64,000 nt of DNA from Croceibacterium aestuarii (GTDB taxonomy: Bacteria; Pseudomonadota; Alphaproteobacteria; Sphingomonadales; Sphingomonadaceae). The position numbers and the translations under genes are program-made. Each line of letters opens with the position of its first letter. The stretch's first letter is position 1. Where the stretch lies: positions 1,504,501-1,568,500 of the forward strand of contig NZ_CP131039.1 in NCBI RefSeq assembly GCF_030657335.1, given 5' to 3'. This document shows positions 35,366 to 43,753 of this stretch, piece by piece. The notes under the pieces are model-generated. The model did no database searches, was not told where the DNA came from, and saw only the letters and a program-made list of their open reading frames with translations.

Positions 35366-38169
35366 TCGAGCCATCGAGCTGGCTGCTGGTCGAGAACGGC
35401 GGTGCCCCTCGCGCCGTCGTGCACGACGATGCCGATCTTGCGGGTTCTGCGCATTCCGGGATAGCTGCCCTGCCGTGCGCCGATCGTCAGAGTCCGGTCC
35501 GTGTCGTTCCAGCGAAACTGGGTCCGGGCGAATTCACCGCGTTCGTATCCCATGTCGGTACCCTGATCCTCGTAGAGGGTGAAGGTGCCGTCGGCGCCCG
35601 GGAAAATGTGGAGCGTGATCGGTCCTTGCAGATTCTCGCCGCTCCACTGCACGGCCGGCCCCATCGGCACGAGCGACCCACTACGGACAAACAGCGGCAT
35701 TCGTTCGCGCGGAGCCCCCGCCGTAACCACTTGGCCACCGCGAAGCCGCTTCCCGCTCGCGGTGTCGTACCAATCGCTGCCGGCGGGCAGATAGACGCGG
35801 CGCTCGCGCGCCTCGAATTCGGTAACCGGAGCGACGAGAAACGCCGGGCCGAACATGTATTCGTCGTCGATGCTCCAGACGGTGCGATCGGCTCTGAAGT
35901 CCATCACCAGCGGCCGCATCATCGTGCCGTCGTCGAAGTGCGTTCCGGCTGCCATAGTGTAGATGTAGGGCAGCAGCCGGTAGCGCAGCGCATCGTAATA
36001 GGTCAGGCTTTCCAGCATGGCGGGATCGCCCTTCGCTACGATCGGCGTCTCCCTGTACGGGTATTCGCCGTGGCTGCGAAACAGCGGACTGAAAGCGCCG
36101 AACTGGAACCAGCGTGTGTAGAGTTCGCGCCACTCGGGCATGGCTTGCGGGTCTTCCTGCGAATAGCGCGCCTCGACCGCAAAACCGCCGATGTCGTGTG
36201 TCCAGTTGGGCACGCCAGAGATCGACAGGTTGGCGCCGGCGCTGATCTGATCGCGCAGGTCGTTCCATCGCGCGGCCACGTCGCCCGACCACAGCGCGGC
36301 CGAAGCGCGCTGGATCCCGCCGAAGCCGCTGCGGGTCAGGATGAAGGGGCGCCGATCCGGTTGCGCCGCGCGTAGCCCCTCGGCGACGCCCGCTGCATGG
36401 ACGAGCGGATAGGAATTGAAGATCGCGGGGCCCGGAACACCTGTTGCCGGTGAGGTCATCTGGTAGGCACGCTCCTCAACCGAAAGGTTCGAGTGCCAGT
36501 CCGGTTCGGTCGCATCCATCCACCAGGCGTCGAACCCGGTTTCGACGAGCCCTTGGCGCATCTGGCGAAAGTAGATGTCGCGCGCTTCCGCAGCGTAGGG
36601 ATCGTAGAATGTGTTGGCATAGCCCGGGCCGACCCAGTCCTTCTGCCCGGCCGCCAGCGGGCGCGGGTAGAGATAGCCTTTGTCCGCCAGCTCCTTCCCG
36701 TTCCGCGTGGTCGGATAGAACTTGGGCCAGACCGAAATCATGATGCGCCCGTTCAGCGCGTGAACATCATCGACCATCGCTTGGGGGTCTGGGAAACGGA
36801 CCGGGTCGAAGCAGTGGCAGCCCCACTTTTCCTCTGGCCAGTAGAACCAGTCCTGAACCACGCTATCGATCGGGATGCCGGCATTCCGATATTGCTTCAG
36901 GACGCCGACAAGCTGCTCCTGCGTTTCGTAGCGTTGGCGGGACTGCCAGAAGCCATAGGCCCAGCGCGGCATCATCGGCGCCTTGCCGGTCAGGCGCCGG
37001 TATCCGGCCACCAGCGCGTCCATGTCGTCGCCCGGCACGACATAGTAGTCGATCGCCTTGGCGGCCTCGCTGGCGAAGCTGACCGAACGACGATCCTGCT
37101 CGGGCAGGGGATCGGCGTGGAATAGCGCGATATAGCCCTGGTTGGGCTCCCACTCGATGCGCAGGTCGACTGGCTTTCCCGCCTCCAGTACGAGATCGAA
37201 GTTGTGGTACCAGGGATTCCAGTTCTGCCGCCAACGCGACAGCACTTCCTTGCCGCCGGCGAAGACCTTGACATAGCTCGACGAATAGAGCCGGAACTTG
37301 TGGTTGCCACCCGTCGCGGGAACGTAGCGACCGGTCCACACCACCCTTTGCGTCTGCACCGCGTTGCCCTGGGTATTCTGACCGGTGGTCGCCGCCTCGA
37401 CAGCGCTGAGCGCTTTCGCCGGCCAGTTCTTTTGGTCGCGGATATACCGGTAGTCGATCGACTTTTCATGCCGCGAGACGACCAGTTCCTCGCCCAGATA
37501 ATAATCCGCCTTCCAGTCGATGCCGAGCTTCCCGTAGGGCTCGGGATTGCCCAGTCGGGTAATCGAATTGTTGTCCCACAGGATGCCGTACCCGCGGGTC
37601 GAGAGCAGGTAGGGGATCGCGATGTCCATGTTATGCTGGGCGAGTTCGACGTCCTCGCCGTTGTAGTTCATCTGCCGGTTCTGGTGCTGCCCGAGACCGT
37701 AAAGCCCTTCGTCGGTCCCGCGGTTGAACTGCGACCGGATGGCGAGCCAGTCCTGCCCCTCGATCTCTACCGGCAACAACCGCCGCGCTTCGGGATTTTC
37801 TTCTAGCAATATGTGCCCTGCTGGATCGAACACTCGCAGCTTCCCGTCGGACAGTCCGACACTGGCACTGGAAGAGGCGGTCCCCAGAACCGCGACATGG
37901 TCTTCGGTGCGAAAATCGGGACTGCCGTCGGCGCTCTCCACGACCATCAAGCTGGCGGGCGCGTCGCCCGGATCGCGAGCCACGGTGACCCGAAACGTGC
38001 CGTTCGCAAAGGCCAGCACGCGGACCTTTAGACCGTTATCGGTGGTAACGATCATTCCATGCGGAACGCGCTCAACGCTGCCGGCCCAAACGGGCCCGGC
38101 GCAAGCCGCCGCAATGACCGCAATCAGCGCCGCCTGCCTGCCAATTTTCCCGATCGGATTGCGCGCCAT
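35332..38169 (-). CDS. GH31 alpha-xylosidase/alpha-glucosidase with PA14 insert
   Basis: 945 residues with a signal peptide ending PVWAGS. N-terminal beta-sandwich, then a PA14-like domain about 235-390 (RVVWTGRYVPATGGNHKFRL and LRIEWEPNQGYIALFHADP), then the GH31 barrel with nucleophile aspartate in WWMDATEPDW and acid/base aspartate in WSGDVAARWNDL. A PA14 domain in this place is known from xyloglucan-active GH31 alpha-xylosidases such as Cellvibrio Xyl31A, so that activity is favoured. ATG 38169 directly follows gcagaggg. It is the last hydrolase of the locus and has no TAGCGCTA operator in front. Confidence 0.9.
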   Translation of the reverse strand: MARNPIGKIGRQAALIAVIAAACAGPVWAGSVERVPHGMIVTTDNGLKVRVLAFANGTFRVTVARDPGDAPASLMVVESADGSPDFRTEDHVAVLGTASSSASVGLSDGKLRVFDPAGHILLEENPEARRLLPVEIEGQDWLAIRSQFNRGTDEGLYGLGQHQNRQMNYNGEDVELAQHNMDIAIPYLLSTRGYGILWDNNSITRLGNPEPYGKLGIDWKADYYLGEELVVSRHEKSIDYRYIRDQKNWPAKALSAVEAATTGQNTQGNAVQTQRVVWTGRYVPATGGNHKFRLYSSSYVKVFAGGKEVLSRWRQNWNPWYHNFDLVLEAGKPVDLRIEWEPNQGYIALFHADPLPEQDRRSVSFASEAAKAIDYYVVPGDDMDALVAGYRRLTGKAPMMPRWAYGFWQSRQRYETQEQLVGVLKQYRNAGIPIDSVVQDWFYWPEEKWGCHCFDPVRFPDPQAMVDDVHALNGRIMISVWPKFYPTTRNGKELADKGYLYPRPLAAGQKDWVGPGYANTFYDPYAAEARDIYFRQMRQGLVETGFDAWWMDATEPDWHSNLSVEERAYQMTSPATGVPGPAIFNSYPLVHAAGVAEGLRAAQPDRRPFILTRSGFGGIQRASAALWSGDVAARWNDLRDQISAGANLSISGVPNWTHDIGGFAVEARYSQEDPQAMPEWRELYTRWFQFGAFSPLFRSHGEYPYRETPIVAKGDPAMLESLTYYDALRYRLLPYIYTMAAGTHFDDGTMMRPLVMDFRADRTVWSIDDEYMFGPAFLVAPVTEFEARERRVYLPAGSDWYDTASGKRLRGGQVVTAGAPRERMPLFVRSGSLVPMGPAVQWSGENLQGPITLHIFPGADGTFTLYEDQGTDMGYERGEFARTQFRWNDTDRTLTIGARQGSYPGMRRTRKIGIVVHDGARGTAVLDQQPARWLDYSGDELELEL

Positions 38170-38380
38170 CCCTCTGCCCCATGTTCGCTCCGCGTTCCAC
38201 GGTACCGCATTCGCACGTCGCGTGCCATCAGGGCCTGCGCCAGACGGCCTGGTCAAACAGGTGCGACAGATGGCAAAAGACCGTTGACCGTCGATACGCC
38301 AATCGCCAAACGGGGCGCCGGTTTGCAGGCGGCGAGACGCTTGCAGACCGGACTTCGGTCGGCTGCTCAAGCGATCGAAT

Positions 38381-38454
38381 GCGGGTATGATGTAATGGTA
38401 GCCTGTCAGCTTCCCAAGCTGAACGCGCGGGTTCGATTCCCGCTACCCGCTCCA
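38381..38454 (+). tRNA. tRNA-Gly (anticodon CCC)
   Basis: 74 nt including encoded CCA. Acceptor stem gcgggta / tacccgc, anticodon stem tcagc / gctga around loop ttcccaa giving CCC, and T-arm gcgggttcgattcccgc. It marks the right border of the sugar locus. Confidence 0.95.
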
Positions 38455-38540
38455 ACCCCCGTCGCAGAAAACAGTCGGTCAGGCCTGGGAAATTGACCGA
38501 TTGCGGTAACGCCCTTCCCGGAGGGTGCTGTTCGACCCAG

Positions 38541-39257
38541 CTAGAACTCGATGGTCAGCTTGACTTTGTCGGGGGAGGTCCCGGCAATCTGCGCAATCCG
38601 CTCCTTGCTCGAGAGAATGGCGCGGCGCAGCGGATTTGCCGGGTCGGAACCAGCCATCTCGTCGGGTTGCGCATCGGCGGATTCGGGCGCGTTCTTCTCT
38701 CCTTCTCCGTCCACCAGATACTGTTCGGAGGTCGTCAGAGCGTGGGCCAACGCGTGGATATTCTGAGGCCGCGGCATGCTCTTGCCAGCCTCCCAAGCCC
38801 AAAGGCTGGGCTTGCTAACGCCAGTTCGCCTGCTCAGTTCGGCCTGTGTGAAACCGCGCTCCTTGCGCAGCCTCGCAAGGCGTTCGGCAAATGTTTCTGA
38901 TCCCCCCTGTTCGGACACTTCAAGCAGGCCGCGAGAATCGCCGGGGCTCTGCAATCGCGCGGCGCTCAGCGCCGCACGGGTGAGCGGTTTGTCGAAGCGA
39001 CAACCAAAGTAGGTGTCGTCGCTCCAGATCACGCTCGCCCGGCATTGTCCGGTTTCGGGAAGATCGATCCAAAACGTCTCTCCAATGGCCAGAGATGCAT
39101 GCGTTTGGAGTAGGAGGCCAGTTTCCGACAGATTATGAACGATTGCCTTAATGCCTAAAGTATCGGATGCGCCATTGACAGGCAAGCTTAATTGAAGGCG
39201 ATCGGAGGCTCGCGGACCAGTGCCGCGTTCCCAGTTAAGTTGTGCATTTATGCTCAT
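38541..39257 (-). CDS. PilZ (c-di-GMP-binding) - XRE helix-turn-helix fusion protein
   Basis: 238 residues. The N-terminal PilZ domain has both c-di-GMP-binding signatures: R16xxxR20 (RASDR) and NLSETG at 42-47. A Cro/C1-type helix-turn-helix lies at about 122-182 (TQAELSRRTGVSKPSLWAWE). The C-terminal 50 residues are acidic and low complexity with a short conserved-looking end. It is a single open frame with no sign of frameshift. It is read away from the fimbrial locus, whose promoter region lies directly upstream of it. A c-di-GMP-responsive transcription factor is the natural inference; its target is not shown by sequence. Confidence 0.85.
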   Translation of the reverse strand: MSINAQLNWERGTGPRASDRLQLSLPVNGASDTLGIKAIVHNLSETGLLLQTHASLAIGETFWIDLPETGQCRASVIWSDDTYFGCRFDKPLTRAALSAARLQSPGDSRGLLEVSEQGGSETFAERLARLRKERGFTQAELSRRTGVSKPSLWAWEAGKSMPRPQNIHALAHALTTSEQYLVDGEGEKNAPESADAQPDEMAGSDPANPLRRAILSSKERIAQIAGTSPDKVKLTIEF

Positions 39258-39777
39258 TAGGAGCGATCATCGCCTGTTATCCTTGCGAAAGAGTTAACAC
39301 TGCCGGCGGTGTTCTTGGTATCCGCATAAACACCCACTTTCAGGCGCGTTTAGATACCGCTTCTTGGACCTTTTTGTTAAGTTTCGGTAAGGCTGTTCGG
39401 CATGTGAAGAATGGCGTTAATTTTGAGCGGCCGCCCGATGCGCTCACCGTCGGCATCTGACTGGCTCCCGCAATGCTACCGACGCTTCCCCATCAAAAAC
39501 AAACGTGAAATCTAATCAACCTTGGCGCCCTGTTTGACCGCAAACACGGAGACGTTACGCCGCGGAAACTCGCTTAAGCTATTGAAAATATATATTAATT
39601 CTAGTTTGTGCCAGCACGGGACGCTCTGGCGACATTAGCCAGCGTTAGGCGAATGTGGCTAGATTCTTACCACCATTGCGTTAGGAGACCGTTAGCCAGA
39701 AGGGGTGGCCGAGTCGAATTCGGGTCGGACAAAGGGATTGCAACTCATAATCGCGCCGCATCCTGGTCTGGTTTTCC
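39258..39777. promoter_or_regulatory. Long AT-rich intergenic region upstream of fimbrial operon
   Basis: About 520 bp with no convincing gene between the PilZ-HTH gene and the pilin. It is clearly poorer in GC than its surroundings, with an AT tract near 39585-39602 (aaaatatatattaattct). Short repeated words occur: GCGTTAGG at 39642-39649 and 39678-39685, TTAGCCAG at 39635-39642 and 39692-39699. These may be regulator sites for the divergent promoters. An open frame running through this DNA into the pilin lacks any coding character and was not used. Confidence 0.5.
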
Positions 39778-39807
39778 GGAAGGATCGAACCTGTGTCCGA
39801 TCCTTCC
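39778..39807 (+). promoter_or_regulatory. Hairpin in the pilin mRNA leader
   Basis: Perfect 10-bp inverted repeat ggaaggatcg / cgatccttcc with a 10-nt loop, ending 4 bp before the ccaaggag ribosome site. A stable leader hairpin can protect an abundant mRNA or control access of ribosomes. Confidence 0.6.
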
Positions 39808-39826
39808 AGTCCAAGGAGTATTACAC

Positions 39827-40396
39827 ATGAAGAAGATCATTATCGCCACGGCGGCCTCGGTCGCGTTCTTTTCGACCGCCGCTTCTGCCGCGTCGAGCGA
39901 CACGGCGACTCTCGCCATCAGCGCCACCGTTGCCCCGGAATGCAGCATCGAGCAGCCTTCCGCTTTCACCTTCTCGTCGGTGAACATCAATCAGGGCGCC
40001 GGCGCCAACGCTCTGCTCCTCAAGAACGGCTCGCAGGGCGCCGACTCGGGCACCCAGAACATCTACGTCAGCTGCAACTACGCCGCGACGATCAAGGCCC
40101 AGTCGACCGCCAACAACGGTCTTCTGAACACCGCCGGCCAGTCGCTCGTGGATAACGATCCCAACGACTTCACCAACTTGATCAACTACCGGATCGAGCT
40201 GAAGTCGAACGACAGCAGCTTCAGCAAGGTCGACTATCGCACCAACGGCCACGGCGCCTCGCCGAGCGTCACCCCGGGTGGCGCGTTCCACGACAACGCC
40301 AGCCTGCGCGTCTACATCGACCGCGACGACACCGCCAAGCGCCCGGTCGAAGGTCAGTACGTCGACACCGCCACGATCACGCTCGGCGCCATCTAA
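39827..40396 (+). CDS. Major fimbrial subunit-like exported protein
   Basis: 189 residues with a Sec signal peptide (MKKIIIATAASVAFFSTAAS). The mature part is Ser/Thr/Asn-rich beta-structure with two cysteines (APECSIEQ and YVSCNYA) able to form the disulphide of pilins secreted by the chaperone-usher route, and a C-terminal strand (DTATITLGAI) suited to donor-strand exchange. It is followed by chaperone, usher and tip-like genes. A strong ccaaggag ribosome site precedes the ATG, and hairpins flank the gene on both sides, consistent with high expression. Exact pilin family (spore-coat U or DUF4402 type) cannot be fixed by eye. Confidence 0.82.
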   Translation: MKKIIIATAASVAFFSTAASAASSDTATLAISATVAPECSIEQPSAFTFSSVNINQGAGANALLLKNGSQGADSGTQNIYVSCNYAATIKAQSTANNGLLNTAGQSLVDNDPNDFTNLINYRIELKSNDSSFSKVDYRTNGHGASPSVTPGGAFHDNASLRVYIDRDDTAKRPVEGQYVDTATITLGAI

Positions 40397-40419
40397 GGCG
40401 TTCGTATCGCACGACTCAC

Positions 40420-40447
40420 GAAAGGAGGGGCTTCGGTCCCTCCTTTC
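40420..40447 (+). terminator. Hairpin after the pilin gene (attenuator or 3' stabiliser)
   Basis: Perfect 10-bp stem gaaaggaggg / ccctcctttc with loop gcttcggt, 23 bp after the pilin stop and before the chaperone. The T run after it is weak (aactttct), so partial termination giving more pilin than chaperone/usher mRNA is likely. Confidence 0.65.
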
Positions 40448-40532
40448 AACTTTCTAGTCCACCTCCTGCGAGCGTTTCCGTGACGGGGTTCGGCGGGGGC
40501 CGGCGCTAAGACTTTTGGGTCGGGATAGCTTG

Positions 40533-41267
40533 ATGTTCAGAACAGTATTGCTTGCCTTGGGCGCGTGGGCCCTGGCCCTGGTTTCCACTGCCGCCGAGGC
40601 GGCGCGAATTTCGCCGATGATCGTCGATGTGAAGCCGCTGGGACGCGAGTCGGTTGACCGGGTCGAGTTGAACAACCCCGGCGACAGCGAATTCCCCGTT
40701 GAAGTGCTCATGTTCAAAGGAGCGATCACCGACGACGGCCAGCTCGAACTTACTCCCGCCGACGAGGATTTCCTGGTGTTTCCGGCCCAGATCGTGGTGC
40801 CGCCGCACTCTCGTCAGGCGTTCCGGGTGCAATATGTCGGCGAACCGGCGCTCGCCAAATCCGAGATCTACTACATGCAGGTACGGCAGGTACCCGTCGA
40901 GGTCAGTCCTGGCGAGTCGCAGGTGCAGGTGGTCGTCAATTTCAACGTCCTGGTCAACGTGGTCCCGGACGGCGCGAGCGCGATGCCCGTGGTCGAATCG
41001 ATCCAGCCCACGGTGCGCGACGACGTGCCCGGCATCGAGGTCCGGGTAGCCAACCACGGCACGCGCTATTTCACCGCCGGGACCATGCCCTGGCAGGTGC
41101 ACGGCACCAGCGTCGATGGCGACCAGGTGAATCTCGAACTCGCACCGCAGGATATGGCCCGGATGATAGGGGCCGGCGTTGTTGCACCCGACAGGACGAG
41201 ATTGTTCTTCATTCCCACCGGTAAATCGTTGGTCGAGGGAACCGTTCAGGCCAGCTTGGGCGGTTGA
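40533..41267 (+). CDS. Periplasmic fimbrial chaperone (PapD-like)
   Basis: 244 residues with a signal peptide ending AAEAARI. Two immunoglobulin-like domains: the N-terminal one has ISPMIVDVKPLG and the strand-rich segment with VFPAQIVVPPHSRQAFRVQY, the typical region of the PapD-type chaperone that binds subunits. It holds subunits before delivery to the usher. Start ATG 40533 is preceded by a weak cggga; a TTG at 40515 is the alternative. The usher begins within 3 bp of its stop. Confidence 0.85.
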   Translation: MFRTVLLALGAWALALVSTAAEAARISPMIVDVKPLGRESVDRVELNNPGDSEFPVEVLMFKGAITDDGQLELTPADEDFLVFPAQIVVPPHSRQAFRVQYVGEPALAKSEIYYMQVRQVPVEVSPGESQVQVVVNFNVLVNVVPDGASAMPVVESIQPTVRDDVPGIEVRVANHGTRYFTAGTMPWQVHGTSVDGDQVNLELAPQDMARMIGAGVVAPDRTRLFFIPTGKSLVEGTVQASLGG

Positions 41268-41269
41268 GG

Positions 41270-43744
41270 ATGACAAGGGGGGCAAAAGGAACGCTGATCT
41301 CGGCGGTCAGCGGTCTCGCACTCGTTGCAGGCTTCACCGGTCTGCCGGCACGCGCTGCGGCGCAAGCGTCGCCGCCGCCTGCGTGGGATGGCGGGGCACC
41401 GAAATCCGCGAAACGCACGATCACCATGTCCGTGCCGCTCACCTGGAACGGGCAGGTCCTGGGCGACGTGATCGTCCAGGTCAAGCCCGGCGGCAGCGTC
41501 GCCATCGAGAGCCAGTCGCTGGAAACGCAGTTGTCGCTCCTCCTCAATGCTGCGGGCCGCCAGCGGCTCCAGGAGGTGACAGCGGGTAGTCCCTTCCTTA
41601 CCGCGGCTCAGCTGGAGGCCGCCGGTTTCACGCTCGTCTTCGATTTGTCGGCGCTCGAGCTCAGGGTGGATGCCATCGCCGCCGAGTTCCGCCCGGTTGA
41701 GCCGCTGGGCGGCCGAAGGGAAGTCGACGAACCCGTCCTTCCGGCGATGGGGCCGGCCAATTTCAGCGCCTATCTCAACTCCACCGTGAATCTCCTTTAC
41801 CGCGACGTCGACGGACTGGCCCGGCCCGATGTGTTCCTGTCCGGCGCGGCTCGCTATCGCGGGGTCGTGCTCGAATATGAGGGCGGCCTCAGCGAAAGCT
41901 CCGACGACTACCGCTTCTATCGGCGTGCCGTTCGCGGGGTTTACGACGAGCGCGACAAGTACCGCCGCTGGAGCGCCGGGGACCTCCGGCTCGAGAACAC
42001 CGGGGCATTACGCACGCCGTTCATCGCCGGCGTTGCCGTCGAGAAAAGCCGCCGTGTGTTCGATCCCTTCACCCCCTCGGCCAACTTCGGCGGGCGGCAA
42101 ATTCTCCTGACCTCGCCTTCGACGGTCGAAGTCATTGTCAACGGAGCCTCCTACAAGACGCTCGATCTGCAGCCGGGAACTTACAGCCTCGAAGATCTGC
42201 CCATCCAAACGGGGTCGAACGATGTGCAGCTCCTCGTGCGCGACGCAGGCGGGCGGGAACAGGTCACTCGGTTCGACTACTTCTACGATCCGATCGAACT
42301 CAAGGCCGGGGAGGTGGAATACACCGCCGCTTTTGGCGTCGCAGCTTCGGAATATAACCTCCAGCCCGACTATTCGGATCGTCCTGTCTTCATCGGCAAC
42401 TATCGCAAGGCGCTGAGCGATACCTTCATTCTCGGCGGCGGTGTGCAGATCGATCAGGATATCCAGGTCGTCTCGGCCGAAACGCAGATGGTGCCGCAGG
42501 TCATTCCGGGAAGTTTCGACCTTAATGGGGCGGTGAGCACCGGCGATGGCTTCGGTTTCGCACTGCGCGGGGGTTACCGCTTGATCCTCGGCAGCGGCAT
42601 CGAGGCGAAGCGCTTCACCGCGACCTTCAACTACGAAAGCAAGAATTTTCGCACCGTCGGCGACCTGGCCGGTTTCCGGCTGGAGAACCTCTCGGCGAAC
42701 GCAACCTACAGCCAGAATCTGTCCGAGCGGACGACGCTGGTGGCTGGCGGGAACTATTTCAAGCGCGGGGGCGGGCAAAGCACTGTCTACGTCGACGTCA
42801 ATCACCGGCTGACGCCCAATATTCGCGCGACGCTGGGTGTGGAATACGGGACAGGATCGCTCTTCGGCCCCAACTACGGTATCCGCGCCGGGATATCGGT
42901 TCTGTTGGGCGCGCGCCATCGCGCCGACGCCGCGTACCAGAGCCGCCGCGGATTGAGCCGCGCTTCGCTTGCGCGAAGCTCGACCAACGCAGTGGGCTCG
43001 CTCGGCTACTCGTTGAATTTGCAGAATTCGGATTCCGGCGCATCGATCGACGGGGTTGCCGACTATGTCGCCAACCGCTTCGAGACGCGGGCGTCTCTCG
43101 GGGCATCAGGGAACAGCATCGGCGACGTAACCGACAATCGTACGGCCAGATTGCAGATCGGCACGTCCTTCGCCTTCGCGGACGGGGTGTTCGGCATCGG
43201 CAGGCCGATCCAGGACGCATTCCTTCTCGCCCGTCCGCACGAAACGCTGCGCGGTACCGACGTGATTGCCGGGCGCAGCCTGAGGGACGGCGAATACGAA
43301 GCCGCCAGCGGGCCGCTGGGCGCAGCCGTCGTGAACCGTCTGTCGTCCTACAACTCGCAGGACGTGCGATACGACATCGATACGCTTGAAGCGGGATACG
43401 ATATCGGTGCCGGCGTGGTCCGGGTCGATCCGCCGTTCCGGAGCGGCTACCAACTGACGGTGGGTACCGATCGCTTCGTCAGCGCCGTCGGGTTCCTCAA
43501 AATCGGGACTGAGCCTGCTGAACTCGCGGTGGGTCTCATTAGCTCGGCCGACGATAAGGGTTTCGAGCCGCAGCCGTTCTTTACGAATTCCGCAGGCAGG
43601 TTCGGTATCATCGGCCTGGCCCCGGGCCGGACCTACACCGTCCGTCTGAACGACAGCGGACAGACGTTCGAAATCCACGTTTCCGATGACAATACCGGCC
43701 TCTACCGGCTGGGAACCATCACCCTGCCCGGCACAGGCGACTAG
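41270..43744 (+). CDS. Fimbrial outer-membrane usher
   Basis: 824 residues with signal peptide. Contains the N-terminal domain, a long beta-barrel region and the plug (PSTVEVIVNGASYKTLDLQP), with the segment LPIQTGSNDVQLLVRDAGG typical of FimD/PapC-type ushers, and a C-terminal domain (AGRFGIIGLAPGRTYTV). It is the pore for subunit polymerisation. Start ATG 41270 is preferred, but a TTG at 41264 overlapping the chaperone stop is possible. The tip-like gene follows 9 bp downstream. Confidence 0.88.
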   Translation: MTRGAKGTLISAVSGLALVAGFTGLPARAAAQASPPPAWDGGAPKSAKRTITMSVPLTWNGQVLGDVIVQVKPGGSVAIESQSLETQLSLLLNAAGRQRLQEVTAGSPFLTAAQLEAAGFTLVFDLSALELRVDAIAAEFRPVEPLGGRREVDEPVLPAMGPANFSAYLNSTVNLLYRDVDGLARPDVFLSGAARYRGVVLEYEGGLSESSDDYRFYRRAVRGVYDERDKYRRWSAGDLRLENTGALRTPFIAGVAVEKSRRVFDPFTPSANFGGRQILLTSPSTVEVIVNGASYKTLDLQPGTYSLEDLPIQTGSNDVQLLVRDAGGREQVTRFDYFYDPIELKAGEVEYTAAFGVAASEYNLQPDYSDRPVFIGNYRKALSDTFILGGGVQIDQDIQVVSAETQMVPQVIPGSFDLNGAVSTGDGFGFALRGGYRLILGSGIEAKRFTATFNYESKNFRTVGDLAGFRLENLSANATYSQNLSERTTLVAGGNYFKRGGGQSTVYVDVNHRLTPNIRATLGVEYGTGSLFGPNYGIRAGISVLLGARHRADAAYQSRRGLSRASLARSSTNAVGSLGYSLNLQNSDSGASIDGVADYVANRFETRASLGASGNSIGDVTDNRTARLQIGTSFAFADGVFGIGRPIQDAFLLARPHETLRGTDVIAGRSLRDGEYEAASGPLGAAVVNRLSSYNSQDVRYDIDTLEAGYDIGAGVVRVDPPFRSGYQLTVGTDRFVSAVGFLKIGTEPAELAVGLISSADDKGFEPQPFFTNSAGRFGIIGLAPGRTYTVRLNDSGQTFEIHVSDDNTGLYRLGTITLPGTGD

Positions 43745-43753
43745 GAGGCATCC

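Noticed and set aside
39242-39460. 72-codon open frame in the fimbrial promoter region
   Set aside because: No ribosome site, no homology, lies in AT-rich regulatory DNA and overlaps the PilZ gene start.
39608-39826. N-terminal extension of the pilin gene to 39608
   Set aside because: The extension has no coding character and would place the signal peptide and the strong ribosome site inside the protein.
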